Below, one piece after another: positions 55,029 through 63,936 of a stretch of DNA of 64,000 bases. Below the pieces are notes generated by a model. That model made no database searches. It saw nothing but the letters and a program-made list of their open reading frames with translations, and was not told where the DNA came from. The translations under genes and the position numbers were made by a program. Every line of letters begins with the position of its first letter. Within the stretch, counting starts at the first letter, position 1. The stretch covers positions 31,118 to 95,117 of the forward strand of contig NZ_GG666044.1 of assembly GCF_000156575.1 (NCBI RefSeq). The letters are read 5' to 3'. The stretch is from Anaerococcus lactolyticus ATCC 51172. GTDB lineage: Bacteria > Bacillota > Clostridia > Tissierellales > Peptoniphilaceae.

Positions 55029-55765
55029 TATTCTACCTCCCACAAATATAGGCCAACCGGACTTAGGGCTGGGTTTGCTCTTTTTTTTGTTGCCGGATCA
55101 AAATAAGCTTTGAAATCATCAAGGCTAAGTTTTCCCCTCGCTAGTTCTATTAGGCTTCCTGTCATAATCCTCACCTGGTTGTGGAGGAAGGATTCTGCCT
55201 TAAAATAAAGCTCTAGCCTAGTCTCTCCCCTTTTAAAATAACAATCATCAATCCTTCTATTAGTGTTGATGTCGATATTTTTATCTTCCTTCATAAAGAG
55301 TCTAAAATCGTGATCACCCTTTAAAATTTCAAGACCTTCATCTAATTTGTCATAGTCGAGCCTATAGGTGATATTTTCCATATAGGACCTATAGATAGGA
55401 TGAGGATTTTTTTCCTGGTTAATTATATACTTATAAGTTTTGGACTTGCAAGAAAATCTTGCATGAAAATCAAGTCCAACTTCTTTTGAAGAAAGAGCTA
55501 AGATATCATCTGGCAAGTGGGGTTGGATATGGTAGGCAAAACCCTTAGGATTTACATCGCAGGCTGTTAGAAAATTTATATAAAAACTCCTAGCGTGGAC
55601 TCCTGCATCTGTCCTCCCACAAGCTATTATCCTATTATCTTCGCCTGTCACTTCCTTAATAGCTTTTCTTAATTCTTCCTCAACACTTCTTTGGTCTATC
55701 TGATATTGGTAGCCCTTAAAGTCCCTACCATCAAAAGCAAGTTTTAACAAAACATTTTTGATCAT
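55025..55765 (-). CDS. truA: tRNA pseudouridine(38-40) synthase TruA
   Basis: The 246-aa protein has all TruA markers: LAFDGRDFKGYQYQ at the start, ACGRTDAGVHA with the catalytic Asp, LDFHARFSCKSKTYKYII, FLHNQVRIMTG and the ending ANPALSPVGLYLWEVEY. It makes pseudouridine in the tRNA anticodon stem. The ATG at 55765 overlaps the ecfT stop as ATGA and matches the family start; an in-frame ATG at 55825 would lie inside ecfT. TruA after ecfA1-ecfA2-ecfT is a common Firmicutes order. Confidence 0.95.
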   Translation of the reverse strand: MIKNVLLKLAFDGRDFKGYQYQIDQRSVEEELRKAIKEVTGEDNRIIACGRTDAGVHARSFYINFLTACDVNPKGFAYHIQPHLPDDILALSSKEVGLDFHARFSCKSKTYKYIINQEKNPHPIYRSYMENITYRLDYDKLDEGLEILKGDHDFRLFMKEDKNIDINTNRRIDDCYFKRGETRLELYFKAESFLHNQVRIMTGSLIELARGKLSLDDFKAYFDPATKKRANPALSPVGLYLWEVEY

Positions 55766-56556
55766 AGGAAGTATAAAACAATTATGATAGCACAAAAGAT
55801 TGTAAAACCAATTATTGATATCCAATCAGACCTGTGCATATAAATCTCATTAAGTTTAGTTCTTTCTTCACCAATCCTATAAAGCCTAGCTTCCATGGCT
55901 GTTGCCAAATCGCCTGACCTTTTTAGGGCATTGATAAAAAGTGGCACCAAGAGTGGAATCATGGATACCGCCCTGTCTATGACATTTCCTGATTCAAAAT
56001 CAGCTCCCCTTGCCATCTGTGCCATCTTAATCTTGTTGGCTTCATCGAAAAGAGTTGGGATAAACCTTAATGAAATTGAAATCATCATGGCAAGCTCACC
56101 TGCAGGAAATCCAAATTTCTTTAATGGTGAGAAAAGTTTCTCAAGACCATAGGTTAATTCCATCGGGCTTGTTGTATAAGTAAGTACAGATGTTGAAAGG
56201 ATTATCAATACTAGCCTTAATATTGTAAAGGCAGTCCTATAAATACCTTCTTCTGTAATAGAAAACTTCCAAATACTAAAAATTGCCTTACCTGGTGTTG
56301 TCACCAAGTTTATCACACCTGTAAGCACTATTATAAAAATCAAGGGCTTTAGCGATTTTATTATTGCCTTAAAAGGAATCTTCGCTATTGCCAAGACTGT
56401 AATTAAAAGCACTATGAAAGGAATATAAGTAATAAAGTCCTTTACAAAAAATATTGTAATAATATATAAAAATACCCCAATGATTTTGACCCTTGGGTCT
56501 AGCTTATGGATAAAACTATCAAAAGGAAGGTACTGACCTATAGTTATGTTAGTCAT
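55762..56556 (-). CDS. ecfT: ECF transporter transmembrane component EcfT
   Basis: A 264-aa membrane protein. It has the motif LDPRVKI at the start (typical of EcfT/CbiQ) and two coupling motifs that touch the ATPases, QMARGADF (about 178) and MEARLYRIGEERT (about 217). It overlaps ecfA2 by 8 nt. It forms the shared energy module for vitamin or metal S components encoded elsewhere. Confidence 0.94.
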   Translation of the reverse strand: MTNITIGQYLPFDSFIHKLDPRVKIIGVFLYIITIFFVKDFITYIPFIVLLITVLAIAKIPFKAIIKSLKPLIFIIVLTGVINLVTTPGKAIFSIWKFSITEEGIYRTAFTILRLVLIILSTSVLTYTTSPMELTYGLEKLFSPLKKFGFPAGELAMMISISLRFIPTLFDEANKIKMAQMARGADFESGNVIDRAVSMIPLLVPLFINALKRSGDLATAMEARLYRIGEERTKLNEIYMHRSDWISIIGFTIFCAIIIVLYFL

Positions 56557-57406
56557 TTTTTCCTCCTAAGTGCTTGTATAATTCTTCAATCGCACCATCA
56601 ACGGTGTAGATTTTATCATCCACATCTGGATTTTTCTTTTTGTAAGCTCTCATAAACTTAGTTATTTGTGGCACATCAAGGCCTATGGTATCAAGGTCAA
56701 CAGATGTAAAAGTGTCAAAGGTAGACTTATCAGAATAAACTTCGCCACCATTCATAACTATTACCCTATCCACATATTCTGCCACATCTTCCATAGAGTG
56801 GCTAACAAGGACAATAGTTAGTTCATCATCTGCCTCATAAATTTTCATAAGTTCCTTAAAAATTTCCTCACGACCTATTGGGTCAAGACCTGCTGTTAAT
56901 TCATCTAGGACCAAGACTTTTGGGTTCATGGATAAAATTCCTGCAACAGCAACTCTTCTTTGCTGACCACCAGATATTTCAAAAGGAGAAACATCCTTAT
57001 AAGTTTCATAGTCAAGGCCAACTTTTTCCATGGCAGCCTTCACTCTAGCGTGGATTTCATCTTCCTTAAGACCCATATTTTTGGGACCAAAGGCAATATC
57101 CTTAGCTATAGTTTCTTCAAACAATTGGTTTTCTGGATATTGGAAAACTAGGCCCACCTTAAATCTGGCAGCCTTTCTCTTAGACTTATCCTTAGAGTTT
57201 ATTCCATCAATGATAACATCACCATTTGTAGGAATTAAAAGGCCATTTAAAAGTTGGACTAAGGTTGATTTTCCTGATCCTGTTTGACCGATAAGACCTA
57301 TTATTTCCCTGCTATTTATTTCTAAATTTATATCCTTAAGAGCATAGACCTCGTTGGGCAGGCCCTGGTTATAGATATAGTCAACGTTTTTTATTTCTAT
57401 TTTCAT
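56549..57406 (-). CDS. ecfA2: ECF transporter ATPase EcfA2
   Basis: The 285-aa ATPase has Walker A GQTGSGKST, Q-loop FQYPENQLF, signature ISGGQQRRV, Walker B VLVLDELTAGLDP and SHSMEDVA. DELTAGLD and the long C-terminal tail (VPQITKFMRAYKK) mark it as EcfA2. Its start overlaps ecfA1 by 4 nt. Confidence 0.94.
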   Translation of the reverse strand: MKIEIKNVDYIYNQGLPNEVYALKDINLEINSREIIGLIGQTGSGKSTLVQLLNGLLIPTNGDVIIDGINSKDKSKRKAARFKVGLVFQYPENQLFEETIAKDIAFGPKNMGLKEDEIHARVKAAMEKVGLDYETYKDVSPFEISGGQQRRVAVAGILSMNPKVLVLDELTAGLDPIGREEIFKELMKIYEADDELTIVLVSHSMEDVAEYVDRVIVMNGGEVYSDKSTFDTFTSVDLDTIGLDVPQITKFMRAYKKKNPDVDDKIYTVDGAIEELYKHLGGKND

Positions 57407-58227
57407 AAGCTTTCTAAAAACTCCTCGACAGTCAAAGGAAGCCTGTCAAATTTTATTCCCTTTTGGCTAAGACCGTAGGCTACTTCTGTAACTTGGGGAA
57501 CTGTAAGACCTAAATCTTTCATCTTTTTGACTTGGGAAAAAACTTCCCTGCTACTGCCCTCAAGAGCCTTTTTACCCCTATCTAAAACTACGATTTTATC
57601 GGCAAGAACAGCCTCTTCCATATAGTGGGTGATGTAAATTATAGTCTTGTTGTAGTCCTTATTTAAACTTTGTATAAGACTAATTACATCTTTTCTACCT
57701 TGAGGATCTAGCATGGCTGTAGGCTCATCAAAAATTATATAGTCAGAAAGCATGGCGATTACACCTGCTATTGATACTCTTTGTTTTTGTCCACCTGATA
57801 GGTTTGAAGGATTTCTATGCTTATAGGCACTCATTCCTACTTGGTCTATGGCCTTATCAACCCTTTTTCTTAACTCAGGGTGTTGTACTCTTAGATTTTC
57901 CGGACCAAAGGCTACTTCTTCTTCAACAGTAGTTGCTACCATTTGGTTGTCAGGATTTTGAAATACCATGGAACATTTTTTTCTAATATCCCACTCACTT
58001 CCTTCGTCAGAGCTTGATATGTCATCAACAAGGATTTCTCCCATGGTCGGTTTGATCTGAGCATTTAAAAGTTTTCCGAGGGTAGACTTGCCAGATCCGT
58101 TATGGCCTAAAATGGCAACAAAGTCTCCCTTATTTATATCTATTGATACATCACAAAGGGCAGTTTTACCCTCGCTATCCTCGTCTATACCAGGATAGGT
58201 ATAGGTTAAATTTTTTATTTTTATCAT
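57403..58227 (-). CDS. ecfA1: ECF transporter ATPase EcfA1
   Basis: The 274-aa ATPase has Walker A GHNGSGKST, Q-loop FQNPDNQMVATTVEEEVAFG (core FQNPDNQ), signature LSGGQKQRV, Walker B YIIFDEPTAMLDP and THYMEEA. The Q-loop and DEPTAMLD are typical of EcfA1. It lies 8 nt after the L,D-transpeptidase gene. Confidence 0.94.
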   Translation of the reverse strand: MIKIKNLTYTYPGIDEDSEGKTALCDVSIDINKGDFVAILGHNGSGKSTLGKLLNAQIKPTMGEILVDDISSSDEGSEWDIRKKCSMVFQNPDNQMVATTVEEEVAFGPENLRVQHPELRKRVDKAIDQVGMSAYKHRNPSNLSGGQKQRVSIAGVIAMLSDYIIFDEPTAMLDPQGRKDVISLIQSLNKDYNKTIIYITHYMEEAVLADKIVVLDRGKKALEGSSREVFSQVKKMKDLGLTVPQVTEVAYGLSQKGIKFDRLPLTVEEFLESL

Positions 58228-58235
58228 TTTTATTC

Positions 58236-59681
58236 CTAATAACTCATTGCTGGGCTGTAATGTGTACTTGATTCATAAACTACTACTGGTGTGCCATGTG
58301 GAGCAAGGTCAAATAATTTTTTTGCCATAGCTGGTGGCATATTTAGGCAACCGTGGCTACCATTTGAAAAATAAATTGCACCACCAAAAGCACCTCTCCA
58401 TGGAGCATCGTGGAAACCTTCGCCGTCCCAACCTATTGGCATCCAATATTTAACAGGAGTTTCATATCTTGATCCATCAAAGCCATCACCTCTCAAGGTT
58501 TTATTGCTTGCTTTTTCAAGGATTGAACCCACGCCAACATTTGTTGCCCACTTAGTAGTGTTTGGTAGACCTGAAACAATTGGAGTTTCTAAAACAACTT
58601 GGCCGTCTTGGTAGTACCACATATACTGACGAGAAAGGTCTACTTCGATATAGGTAGAACCCAAGTCAGAACCATCAGCTTCTCTTCTAAAACCAGTTCT
58701 TTCATAAACCGGTTCTATATCTCCCGATTTTCTTGTATTCACAAGTTGGTATATCTCATCGACTGTAGCTGGTACATCTAAAACAAAACCATAAACGCCA
58801 GGATTAACTGTAATCTTGCCTATACCTGTTGCATTAAAAGTCCTTTTTTTACCATAGGTGTCTGTCTTGTCGGCTACTTCATCAACAAACTTTGTAAGCT
58901 TGTCATAGTTAAGCTCAAAACTACCCTTATCGGTATCAAACATTTCCATAAACTTTTCGCCTTCAAGTTTTATATCAAAGCCGTTAAAGTTAAAACCAAT
59001 TTTCATTTTTTCTATGGTTTTACCATCTTCTAAGAGGGCGGCAAGTTCCTTAGAATTATTTTTAACTGTAGGATTTATATAATCATCATCTTTAAGAACT
59101 ACTTCTTCCTTATGACTATAGATGGCATCCTTGATTTTTTTGCTCAACTTGCCAAAGTCAATCTTATTGCCCATGACTTCTGGAATTATTTTGAAGGCTC
59201 CATTTTCATATTTAAGTCTTGCATTTTCAGGTTCTTTTACCTTGTCTAACAAGGCTTGTCCCTTTAGGTTTTTTTCTAACTTTTCTTCATCATACTTAAC
59301 ATTATAGTCAAAATGAAAATCATCACTGGCTATGTTTGCAAAGGCTAATGGCCATTTAAAAGGATTCTGATCAATTGAGGCTGACTCCGGTATGCTCGCG
59401 CTGTAGTCAAAATCTTTTAAATCAAGACTTGCCTTTCTCTCATCCCTTCCAACAATTTCAATTGTAAAAGGTTCAGCCGGTTTTTTTAGGGCCTCATCCT
59501 TTGAGGCAAAGGAAATATCCCTGCCGTTTACTTTTGTATTTGGTAGGGCTATAAAACTAAATATTACTGTAACTATTAAATAAAGTGCTATTATTACAAG
59601 AAATACGAGGGTTAGGGTCCTGGATTTCTTTTTGTTATTTACTTCTGTTATGACGTCCTCCTCACTCTGGTCTCTTGCCAA
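58236..59681 (-). CDS. L,D-transpeptidase with YkuD catalytic domain
   Basis: A 481-aa membrane-anchored enzyme with one N-terminal helix (about 22-44, LTLVFLVIIALYLIVTVIFS) followed by two peptidoglycan-binding-like (PG_4-type) segments to about residue 335 and the YkuD domain. The catalytic motif is SNGSHGCLNMP with Cys at about 443. It would form 3-3 cross-links in peptidoglycan or attach wall proteins, outside the membrane. The start is uncertain: the TTG at 59681 lacks a ribosome binding site and overlaps the preceding gene by 20 nt, while GAGGAGG lies 20 nt inside the frame with no ordinary start codon behind it. Confidence 0.9.
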   Translation of the reverse strand: MARDQSEEDVITEVNNKKKSRTLTLVFLVIIALYLIVTVIFSFIALPNTKVNGRDISFASKDEALKKPAEPFTIEIVGRDERKASLDLKDFDYSASIPESASIDQNPFKWPLAFANIASDDFHFDYNVKYDEEKLEKNLKGQALLDKVKEPENARLKYENGAFKIIPEVMGNKIDFGKLSKKIKDAIYSHKEEVVLKDDDYINPTVKNNSKELAALLEDGKTIEKMKIGFNFNGFDIKLEGEKFMEMFDTDKGSFELNYDKLTKFVDEVADKTDTYGKKRTFNATGIGKITVNPGVYGFVLDVPATVDEIYQLVNTRKSGDIEPVYERTGFRREADGSDLGSTYIEVDLSRQYMWYYQDGQVVLETPIVSGLPNTTKWATNVGVGSILEKASNKTLRGDGFDGSRYETPVKYWMPIGWDGEGFHDAPWRGAFGGAIYFSNGSHGCLNMPPAMAKKLFDLAPHGTPVVVYESSTHYSPAMSY

Positions 59682-60783
59682 AATATTGGTAGAAGTCTAC
59701 CTTTTGGCCACCATTATATAATTTTCTTTTCTTGGATAAAACTCTCTTAAACTGCCTATCAAATTTATCATCCGCTGTTATAAAATATAAGGACCAAGTA
59801 TCCAGACCTGCCAGTTTATGATTGATTTTTTTATAAATCTCAGATAAATCTGTATCAGATAACCTAAGCCCGTAGGGTGGATTCGAGATGAAAACACCAT
59901 AGTCATTAGAGATTGCAACTGATCCAAAATCCCTGGTTATAAAAGAAATATCTTCCTCAACGCCCGCATTTATGGCGTTTTGTTTGGCTAGGCTTATGGC
60001 CCTACCCGATATATCAGAGCCCAGGATGTTTAATTTCTTGGAATAGTCGATTTTATCCATCGCCTCTTTCTTGGCATCCTTAAAAAACTTTGGATTAATA
60101 AATTTAAAACTTGTAAAATCAAAGTCCCTATCTATACCTGGTGCAATATTTCTTGCTATCCTTGCAGCTTCTATCAGTATTGTGCCCGAGCCACAAAATC
60201 CATCAAACAAAAACCTATCTGGGTTATAAAAAGAAAGGTCGACAAGGGCTGCTGCAAGATTTTCTCTAAGGGGTGCCTTCACACTGTTCTCCCTGTAGCC
60301 CCTTTTGTGGAGACCTTCACCAGATGTGTCTAGGCAAACCCTGACCAAGTTATTTTCAATCATGATTTCTATATTTACTCTTTCGGCCTTTTTTTCGAAA
60401 AAAGACTTCTTGTAATAAACTTTAAGCTTGTCAATAATTGCCTTTTCGCTTATAGACTGGATAGACCTTAAAGAAAATAATTTTGACTTGTAAGTTCTCG
60501 CATTGACTATAAAATTGCTATCTTCGTTTAATATATCTTGCCAGGAAATTTTTTTGACATTTTCAAAAAGTTCCTCAAAGTCCATAGCCTTGAAGCTAGC
60601 AAGTTCTAAGTAAACCCTGTCAGCATGTCTTAGGTTGATATTTAATTTTGCTAAGTCGGATAAGTCGCCTTCCAAGCTAATCAATCCATCACTCACCTTG
60701 AAATCCTTATAGCCTAAATCTTTTAGTTGAAATTTCACTAGGCTTTCAAGACCAAAGCTTGTACTAATTAGTATTTTTTCCAT
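59662..60783 (-). CDS. THUMP-domain rRNA/RNA (guanine/adenine-N) methyltransferase, YpsC/RlmL type
   Basis: A 373-aa protein. An N-terminal THUMP region (about 45-155) precedes a methyltransferase domain with RFLFDGFCGSGTILIEAA (SAM-binding) and VFISNPPYGLRL (catalytic NPPY). This matches the RlmL N-terminal-half/YpsC family, thought to methylate a guanine in 23S rRNA. The ATG is only 6 nt after an extended -10 box, and there is no ribosome binding site, so the mRNA may be leaderless. It heads the long operon down to the DUF4097-like gene. Confidence 0.9.
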   Translation of the reverse strand: MEKILISTSFGLESLVKFQLKDLGYKDFKVSDGLISLEGDLSDLAKLNINLRHADRVYLELASFKAMDFEELFENVKKISWQDILNEDSNFIVNARTYKSKLFSLRSIQSISEKAIIDKLKVYYKKSFFEKKAERVNIEIMIENNLVRVCLDTSGEGLHKRGYRENSVKAPLRENLAAALVDLSFYNPDRFLFDGFCGSGTILIEAARIARNIAPGIDRDFDFTSFKFINPKFFKDAKKEAMDKIDYSKKLNILGSDISGRAISLAKQNAINAGVEEDISFITRDFGSVAISNDYGVFISNPPYGLRLSDTDLSEIYKKINHKLAGLDTWSLYFITADDKFDRQFKRVLSKKRKLYNGGQKVDFYQYFGKRPE

Positions 60784-60789
60784 ACTTGT

Positions 60790-60795
60790 ATTATA
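60790..60795 (-). promoter_or_regulatory. Extended -10 promoter of the RNA methyltransferase operon
   Basis: TGTTATAAT on the minus strand. Transcription would begin close to position 60783, the A of the start codon. Confidence 0.55.
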
Positions 60796-60831
60796 ACAGA
60801 TTTTTGACTCTTTTCATCTTTTTTTACAAAT

Positions 60832-60850
60832 GAAAAGCCACTTTCGTGGC
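60832..60850 (-). terminator. Terminator behind the alpha/beta hydrolase gene
   Basis: GCCAC-GAAA-GTGGC hairpin with a GNRA loop and TTTTC on the minus strand, just after the stop at 60853. Flanking AAAA/TTTT pairs may extend the stem. Confidence 0.7.
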
Positions 60851-60852
60851 AA

Positions 60853-61674
60853 TTAATTTTCATTTAAAAATTCAAATGATTTTTCATAAAGATTTTTTCT
60901 GTAATCTTCGTTGGTAAAAGAGTGGTCTGCCCCTTCGATTTCATAGTAGCTGGCATTTTTAAAAGCGTCCCTTAGCTTTTCGTTAGAATCTCTAAAAACT
61001 AAAGTATCATCTGTACCCCTTATAATTAAAACATTGCCATCATATTTGCTTGCTGACCCATATATGTCTTTTAAAATAAAATCTATTAGGAAATTTATAT
61101 GAATTTTAACTCCGCCTATATCCGCTTCTTTAACTTTTGAAATTAAGCTTTCATATGGCATGTTGCTTTCTATCTTGGTTTTGCCTGAAACTTCTCCTTC
61201 AAAAACAGTCTTTGCCATGACCTTCAAATAATCTTTATTATTCATATCGCTAGCAGGAGCCAAAAGTACCATAGCCTTGGGTTTTAATTTATAGGCCATA
61301 AGGCTAGAAAGGACTCCACCAAGGGAATGACCGATCCAATATAGCCTGTCCTTGTCCACATAATATTTCATCTTGGCAAAGTCATGGATCATTTCTAGTT
61401 CTTTTTCTTCACGACTTACAGTCATATCATAAAAACTACCGTCAGACTCTCCAGAGCCTGAAAAATCGAACCTAAAGACAACAAAACCTCTTTCTGTTAG
61501 GTACTTGGCATGGTTTATCCTAAAATTTACACTGCCATTCCTGTCGCCACCAAAACCGTGAAAAATTATTACAGTTGGATATTTTTTATTTTCATCAAAG
61601 TCATCAGGAGTATTAACCACACCCCTCATGACAATACCATCTTCCTTAGTTATTTGTGAATAAAAGTATTTCAT
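60853..61674 (-). CDS. Alpha/beta hydrolase (serine esterase-like)
   Basis: The 273-aa protein has an alpha/beta-hydrolase fold: IIFHGFGGDRNG (oxyanion loop), FDFSGSGESDG, nucleophile elbow WIGHSLGGVL (Ser at about 117), acid near RGTDDTLV and catalytic His in EGADHSF. No signal peptide is visible, so it is cytoplasmic. Substrate unknown; it resembles acyl-ester or peptidase-like hydrolases. The ATG follows the end of the FAD oxidoreductase gene with a 1-nt overlap. Confidence 0.85.
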   Translation of the reverse strand: MKYFYSQITKEDGIVMRGVVNTPDDFDENKKYPTVIIFHGFGGDRNGSVNFRINHAKYLTERGFVVFRFDFSGSGESDGSFYDMTVSREEKELEMIHDFAKMKYYVDKDRLYWIGHSLGGVLSSLMAYKLKPKAMVLLAPASDMNNKDYLKVMAKTVFEGEVSGKTKIESNMPYESLISKVKEADIGGVKIHINFLIDFILKDIYGSASKYDGNVLIIRGTDDTLVFRDSNEKLRDAFKNASYYEIEGADHSFTNEDYRKNLYEKSFEFLNEN

Positions 61675-63044
61675 TAAGCTAAAATCCTCGCTACCTCAAT
61701 TCCACAAGCAGAAGCCTGGGATAGGGAGTGGGTCGCACCAGAACCATCGCCAACACAATATAGGCCCTTGTGTTTTGACTCGAATTTTTCATCAACTTCT
61801 ATTTCTGAGTTATAAAATTTAACTTCGATTCCATATAAGAGTGTATCATCATTTGCCATACCTGGGGCAATCTTATCTAGTTGGTAAATCATCTCGATTA
61901 TATCATCAAGTTGTCTTTTTGGCATTACAAGTGAGAGGTCTCCTGGTGTTGCCTTCATGGTTGGCTTGGTAAAAGATTTTTCCATTCTCCTATCTGAAGA
62001 ACGACGACCCTTAACAAGGTCACCAAATCTTTGCATCAATACCCCACCACCAAGCATATTTGAAAGTCTTGCTATGGATTCACCATATTCATTTGAGTCT
62101 TCAAATGGTTCGGTAAACCTATTAGTTACTAGGAGGGCAAAGTTGGTATTTTCTGATTGGAGTTTTGGATCTGTGAATGAATGTCCGTTTACAGTTAGGA
62201 TACCATTGGTGTTTTCTGTTACAACATGGCCATAAGGATTCATGCAGAAAGTCCTTACAATGTCGTTATATTGTTTAGTTTGATACATTATCTTTGCTTC
62301 ATAAACATCATCAGTGATGTGCTTAAAAACTTCAGCTGGCACTTCTATCCTAAGACCTATATCAACCCTATTTCTTTTAGACTTTATACCAAACTTATCA
62401 CAAACATCACCAATCCACTTAGATCCAGACCTGCCTGCAGCCAAAACCAAGTCATCTGCAGAAAATTCTCCGCCCTTATCAGTCTTAACTATGTACTTGC
62501 CATTTTCATAATCAACATCTTCTACCATGGTTGAAAATTCAAAATCAATTTTATCTTTCACATATTCATACATCCTATGTAGGATGATTTTATTTCTATC
62601 AGTTCCAAAATGGCGAACCTTTGCATCTAAGAGGTGAAGGTCATGACGTAGACACTTAGTCTTTAGGTCATTTTTATCTGTACTATATAATTCCAAGTCG
62701 TCCCCACCATCAAAACTCATTAGGACACTATCAACATATTCCATAAGCTCCATGGCTTTTTTCTCACCAACATAACGATGAAGATCACCACCAAAATTAG
62801 TTGTGATATTATACTTGCCATCTGAAAGAGTACCTGCACCACCAAAACCATACATGATATTACATGGTTTACATCCTATACAATGGTCAACCTTACCATC
62901 TGTGATAGGGCAAGTTCTATTTTCAACCCTGCGTCCCCCATCTATAATAAGGACCTTTTTCTTTGTCTCTAACTTTGTAAGTTCATAAGCAAGAAATGCA
63001 CCAGCAGCCCCTGCTCCAACTGCTATAATATCATAATTTTTCAT
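61674..63044 (-). CDS. FAD-dependent oxidoreductase (COG2509-like)
   Basis: The 456-aa flavoprotein begins MKNYDIIAVGAGAAGAFLAYEL, a dinucleotide-binding GxGxxG motif. A Cys-rich stretch CPITDGKVDHCIGCKPCNIMYG (residues 46-67) may hold an Fe-S cluster or disulfides. LAAGRSGS and the C-terminal GLYCVGDGSGATHSLSQASACGIE (FAD-binding end, core VGDGSGATHS) fit the FAD-dependent dehydrogenases of COG2509. The ATG at 63044 has GGGGGA 4 nt before it and is preferred to one at 63077. The substrate is unknown. Confidence 0.85.
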   Translation of the reverse strand: MKNYDIIAVGAGAAGAFLAYELTKLETKKKVLIIDGGRRVENRTCPITDGKVDHCIGCKPCNIMYGFGGAGTLSDGKYNITTNFGGDLHRYVGEKKAMELMEYVDSVLMSFDGGDDLELYSTDKNDLKTKCLRHDLHLLDAKVRHFGTDRNKIILHRMYEYVKDKIDFEFSTMVEDVDYENGKYIVKTDKGGEFSADDLVLAAGRSGSKWIGDVCDKFGIKSKRNRVDIGLRIEVPAEVFKHITDDVYEAKIMYQTKQYNDIVRTFCMNPYGHVVTENTNGILTVNGHSFTDPKLQSENTNFALLVTNRFTEPFEDSNEYGESIARLSNMLGGGVLMQRFGDLVKGRRSSDRRMEKSFTKPTMKATPGDLSLVMPKRQLDDIIEMIYQLDKIAPGMANDDTLLYGIEVKFYNSEIEVDEKFESKHKGLYCVGDGSGATHSLSQASACGIEVARILA

Positions 63045-63100
63045 AATTCCCCCATCTATTTTATAAAAGTCAGGCACATTTTTCTAATTTAACCTGCTAT

Positions 63101-63128
63101 ATTATACAAGTTAAATGCCTAATTTCAA
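63101..63128 (-). promoter_or_regulatory. Promoter of the FAD oxidoreductase-hydrolase operon
   Basis: TTGAAA (63128-63123), 16 nt, TATAAT (63106-63101) on the minus strand, followed about 57 nt later by the ATG at 63044. Confidence 0.7.
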
Positions 63129-63252
63129 ACTATCCTTTACTTTTTGAAAATATATGTTAAAATATATGTAATTTAATGAATCACTTGTAAGTGATAAGTA
63201 AAAAATAAAAATTTTACACAGCCTACAAGCTTTCACTAAGAAAGGAAGTCCT

Positions 63253-63936
63253 ATGAAAAAAGCATTTAAAAAAGCCTTCCCCTATACTATACCCGTAATA
63301 ATCGGTTATTTGTTTTTGGGAATAACTTATGGCATAATGGTCAGCCAAGCTGGTTACAATCCTCTTTTCGCTCCCCTTATGTCGATGACCATGTATGCTG
63401 GCAGTATGCAATTTGTAATCCTCCCTCTCCTAAAATCCGATATTTCTTTCATTGCAATTATCATTCTTACCTTATCGGTTAATATTAGGATGATGTTTTA
63501 CGGGGTAAGCCTTCTAAAAGACTACAAAAATTCAAGAAGTAAATTTCTTTTTATCTTAACCTTATCTGATGAAACCTTTGCTATTGATACAGCAGTCAAA
63601 CCACCAGAGGATGTAAACAAAGCTGATTTTTACCTTGCCATAGGAATAATAAACTACTTGATTTGGATTTTTTCTTCCTACCTTGGTGCCATCCTTGGCG
63701 GAATGATTAACTTCAATACCATGGGTATGGACTTTGTCTTAACCGCCCTTTTCCTAGTGCTATTGGTTGAACAATATTTCTCTACACCAAACCATAAGCC
63801 ACTTAAAGTCGGGCTAGCTATTGCTATTGCATCGCTTTTAATATTTAAGCCAGGCAATTTCATGATCCCAGCCCTACTTCTAATAGCCCTAAGCCTTTAT
63901 GGTTTCAAAGATAAAATCGAGGTGAAAAATGACTAG
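63253..63936 (+). CDS. azlC: AzlC-family branched-chain amino acid exporter subunit
   Basis: The 227-aa membrane protein has about six to seven helices and AzlC features: AFPYTIPVIIGYLFLGITYG, AGSMQFVILPLL, LTLSVNIRMMFYG and LTLSDETFAIDT. AzlC with the small AzlD partner exports branched-chain amino acids or analogues. GAAAGGAAG lies before the ATG. No T-box or Lrp-type site was recognised in the 160 nt upstream; the TTTACT/TAAAAT pair near 63135-63162 may be its promoter. Confidence 0.92.
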   Translation: MKKAFKKAFPYTIPVIIGYLFLGITYGIMVSQAGYNPLFAPLMSMTMYAGSMQFVILPLLKSDISFIAIIILTLSVNIRMMFYGVSLLKDYKNSRSKFLFILTLSDETFAIDTAVKPPEDVNKADFYLAIGIINYLIWIFSSYLGAILGGMINFNTMGMDFVLTALFLVLLVEQYFSTPNHKPLKVGLAIAIASLLIFKPGNFMIPALLLIALSLYGFKDKIEVKND

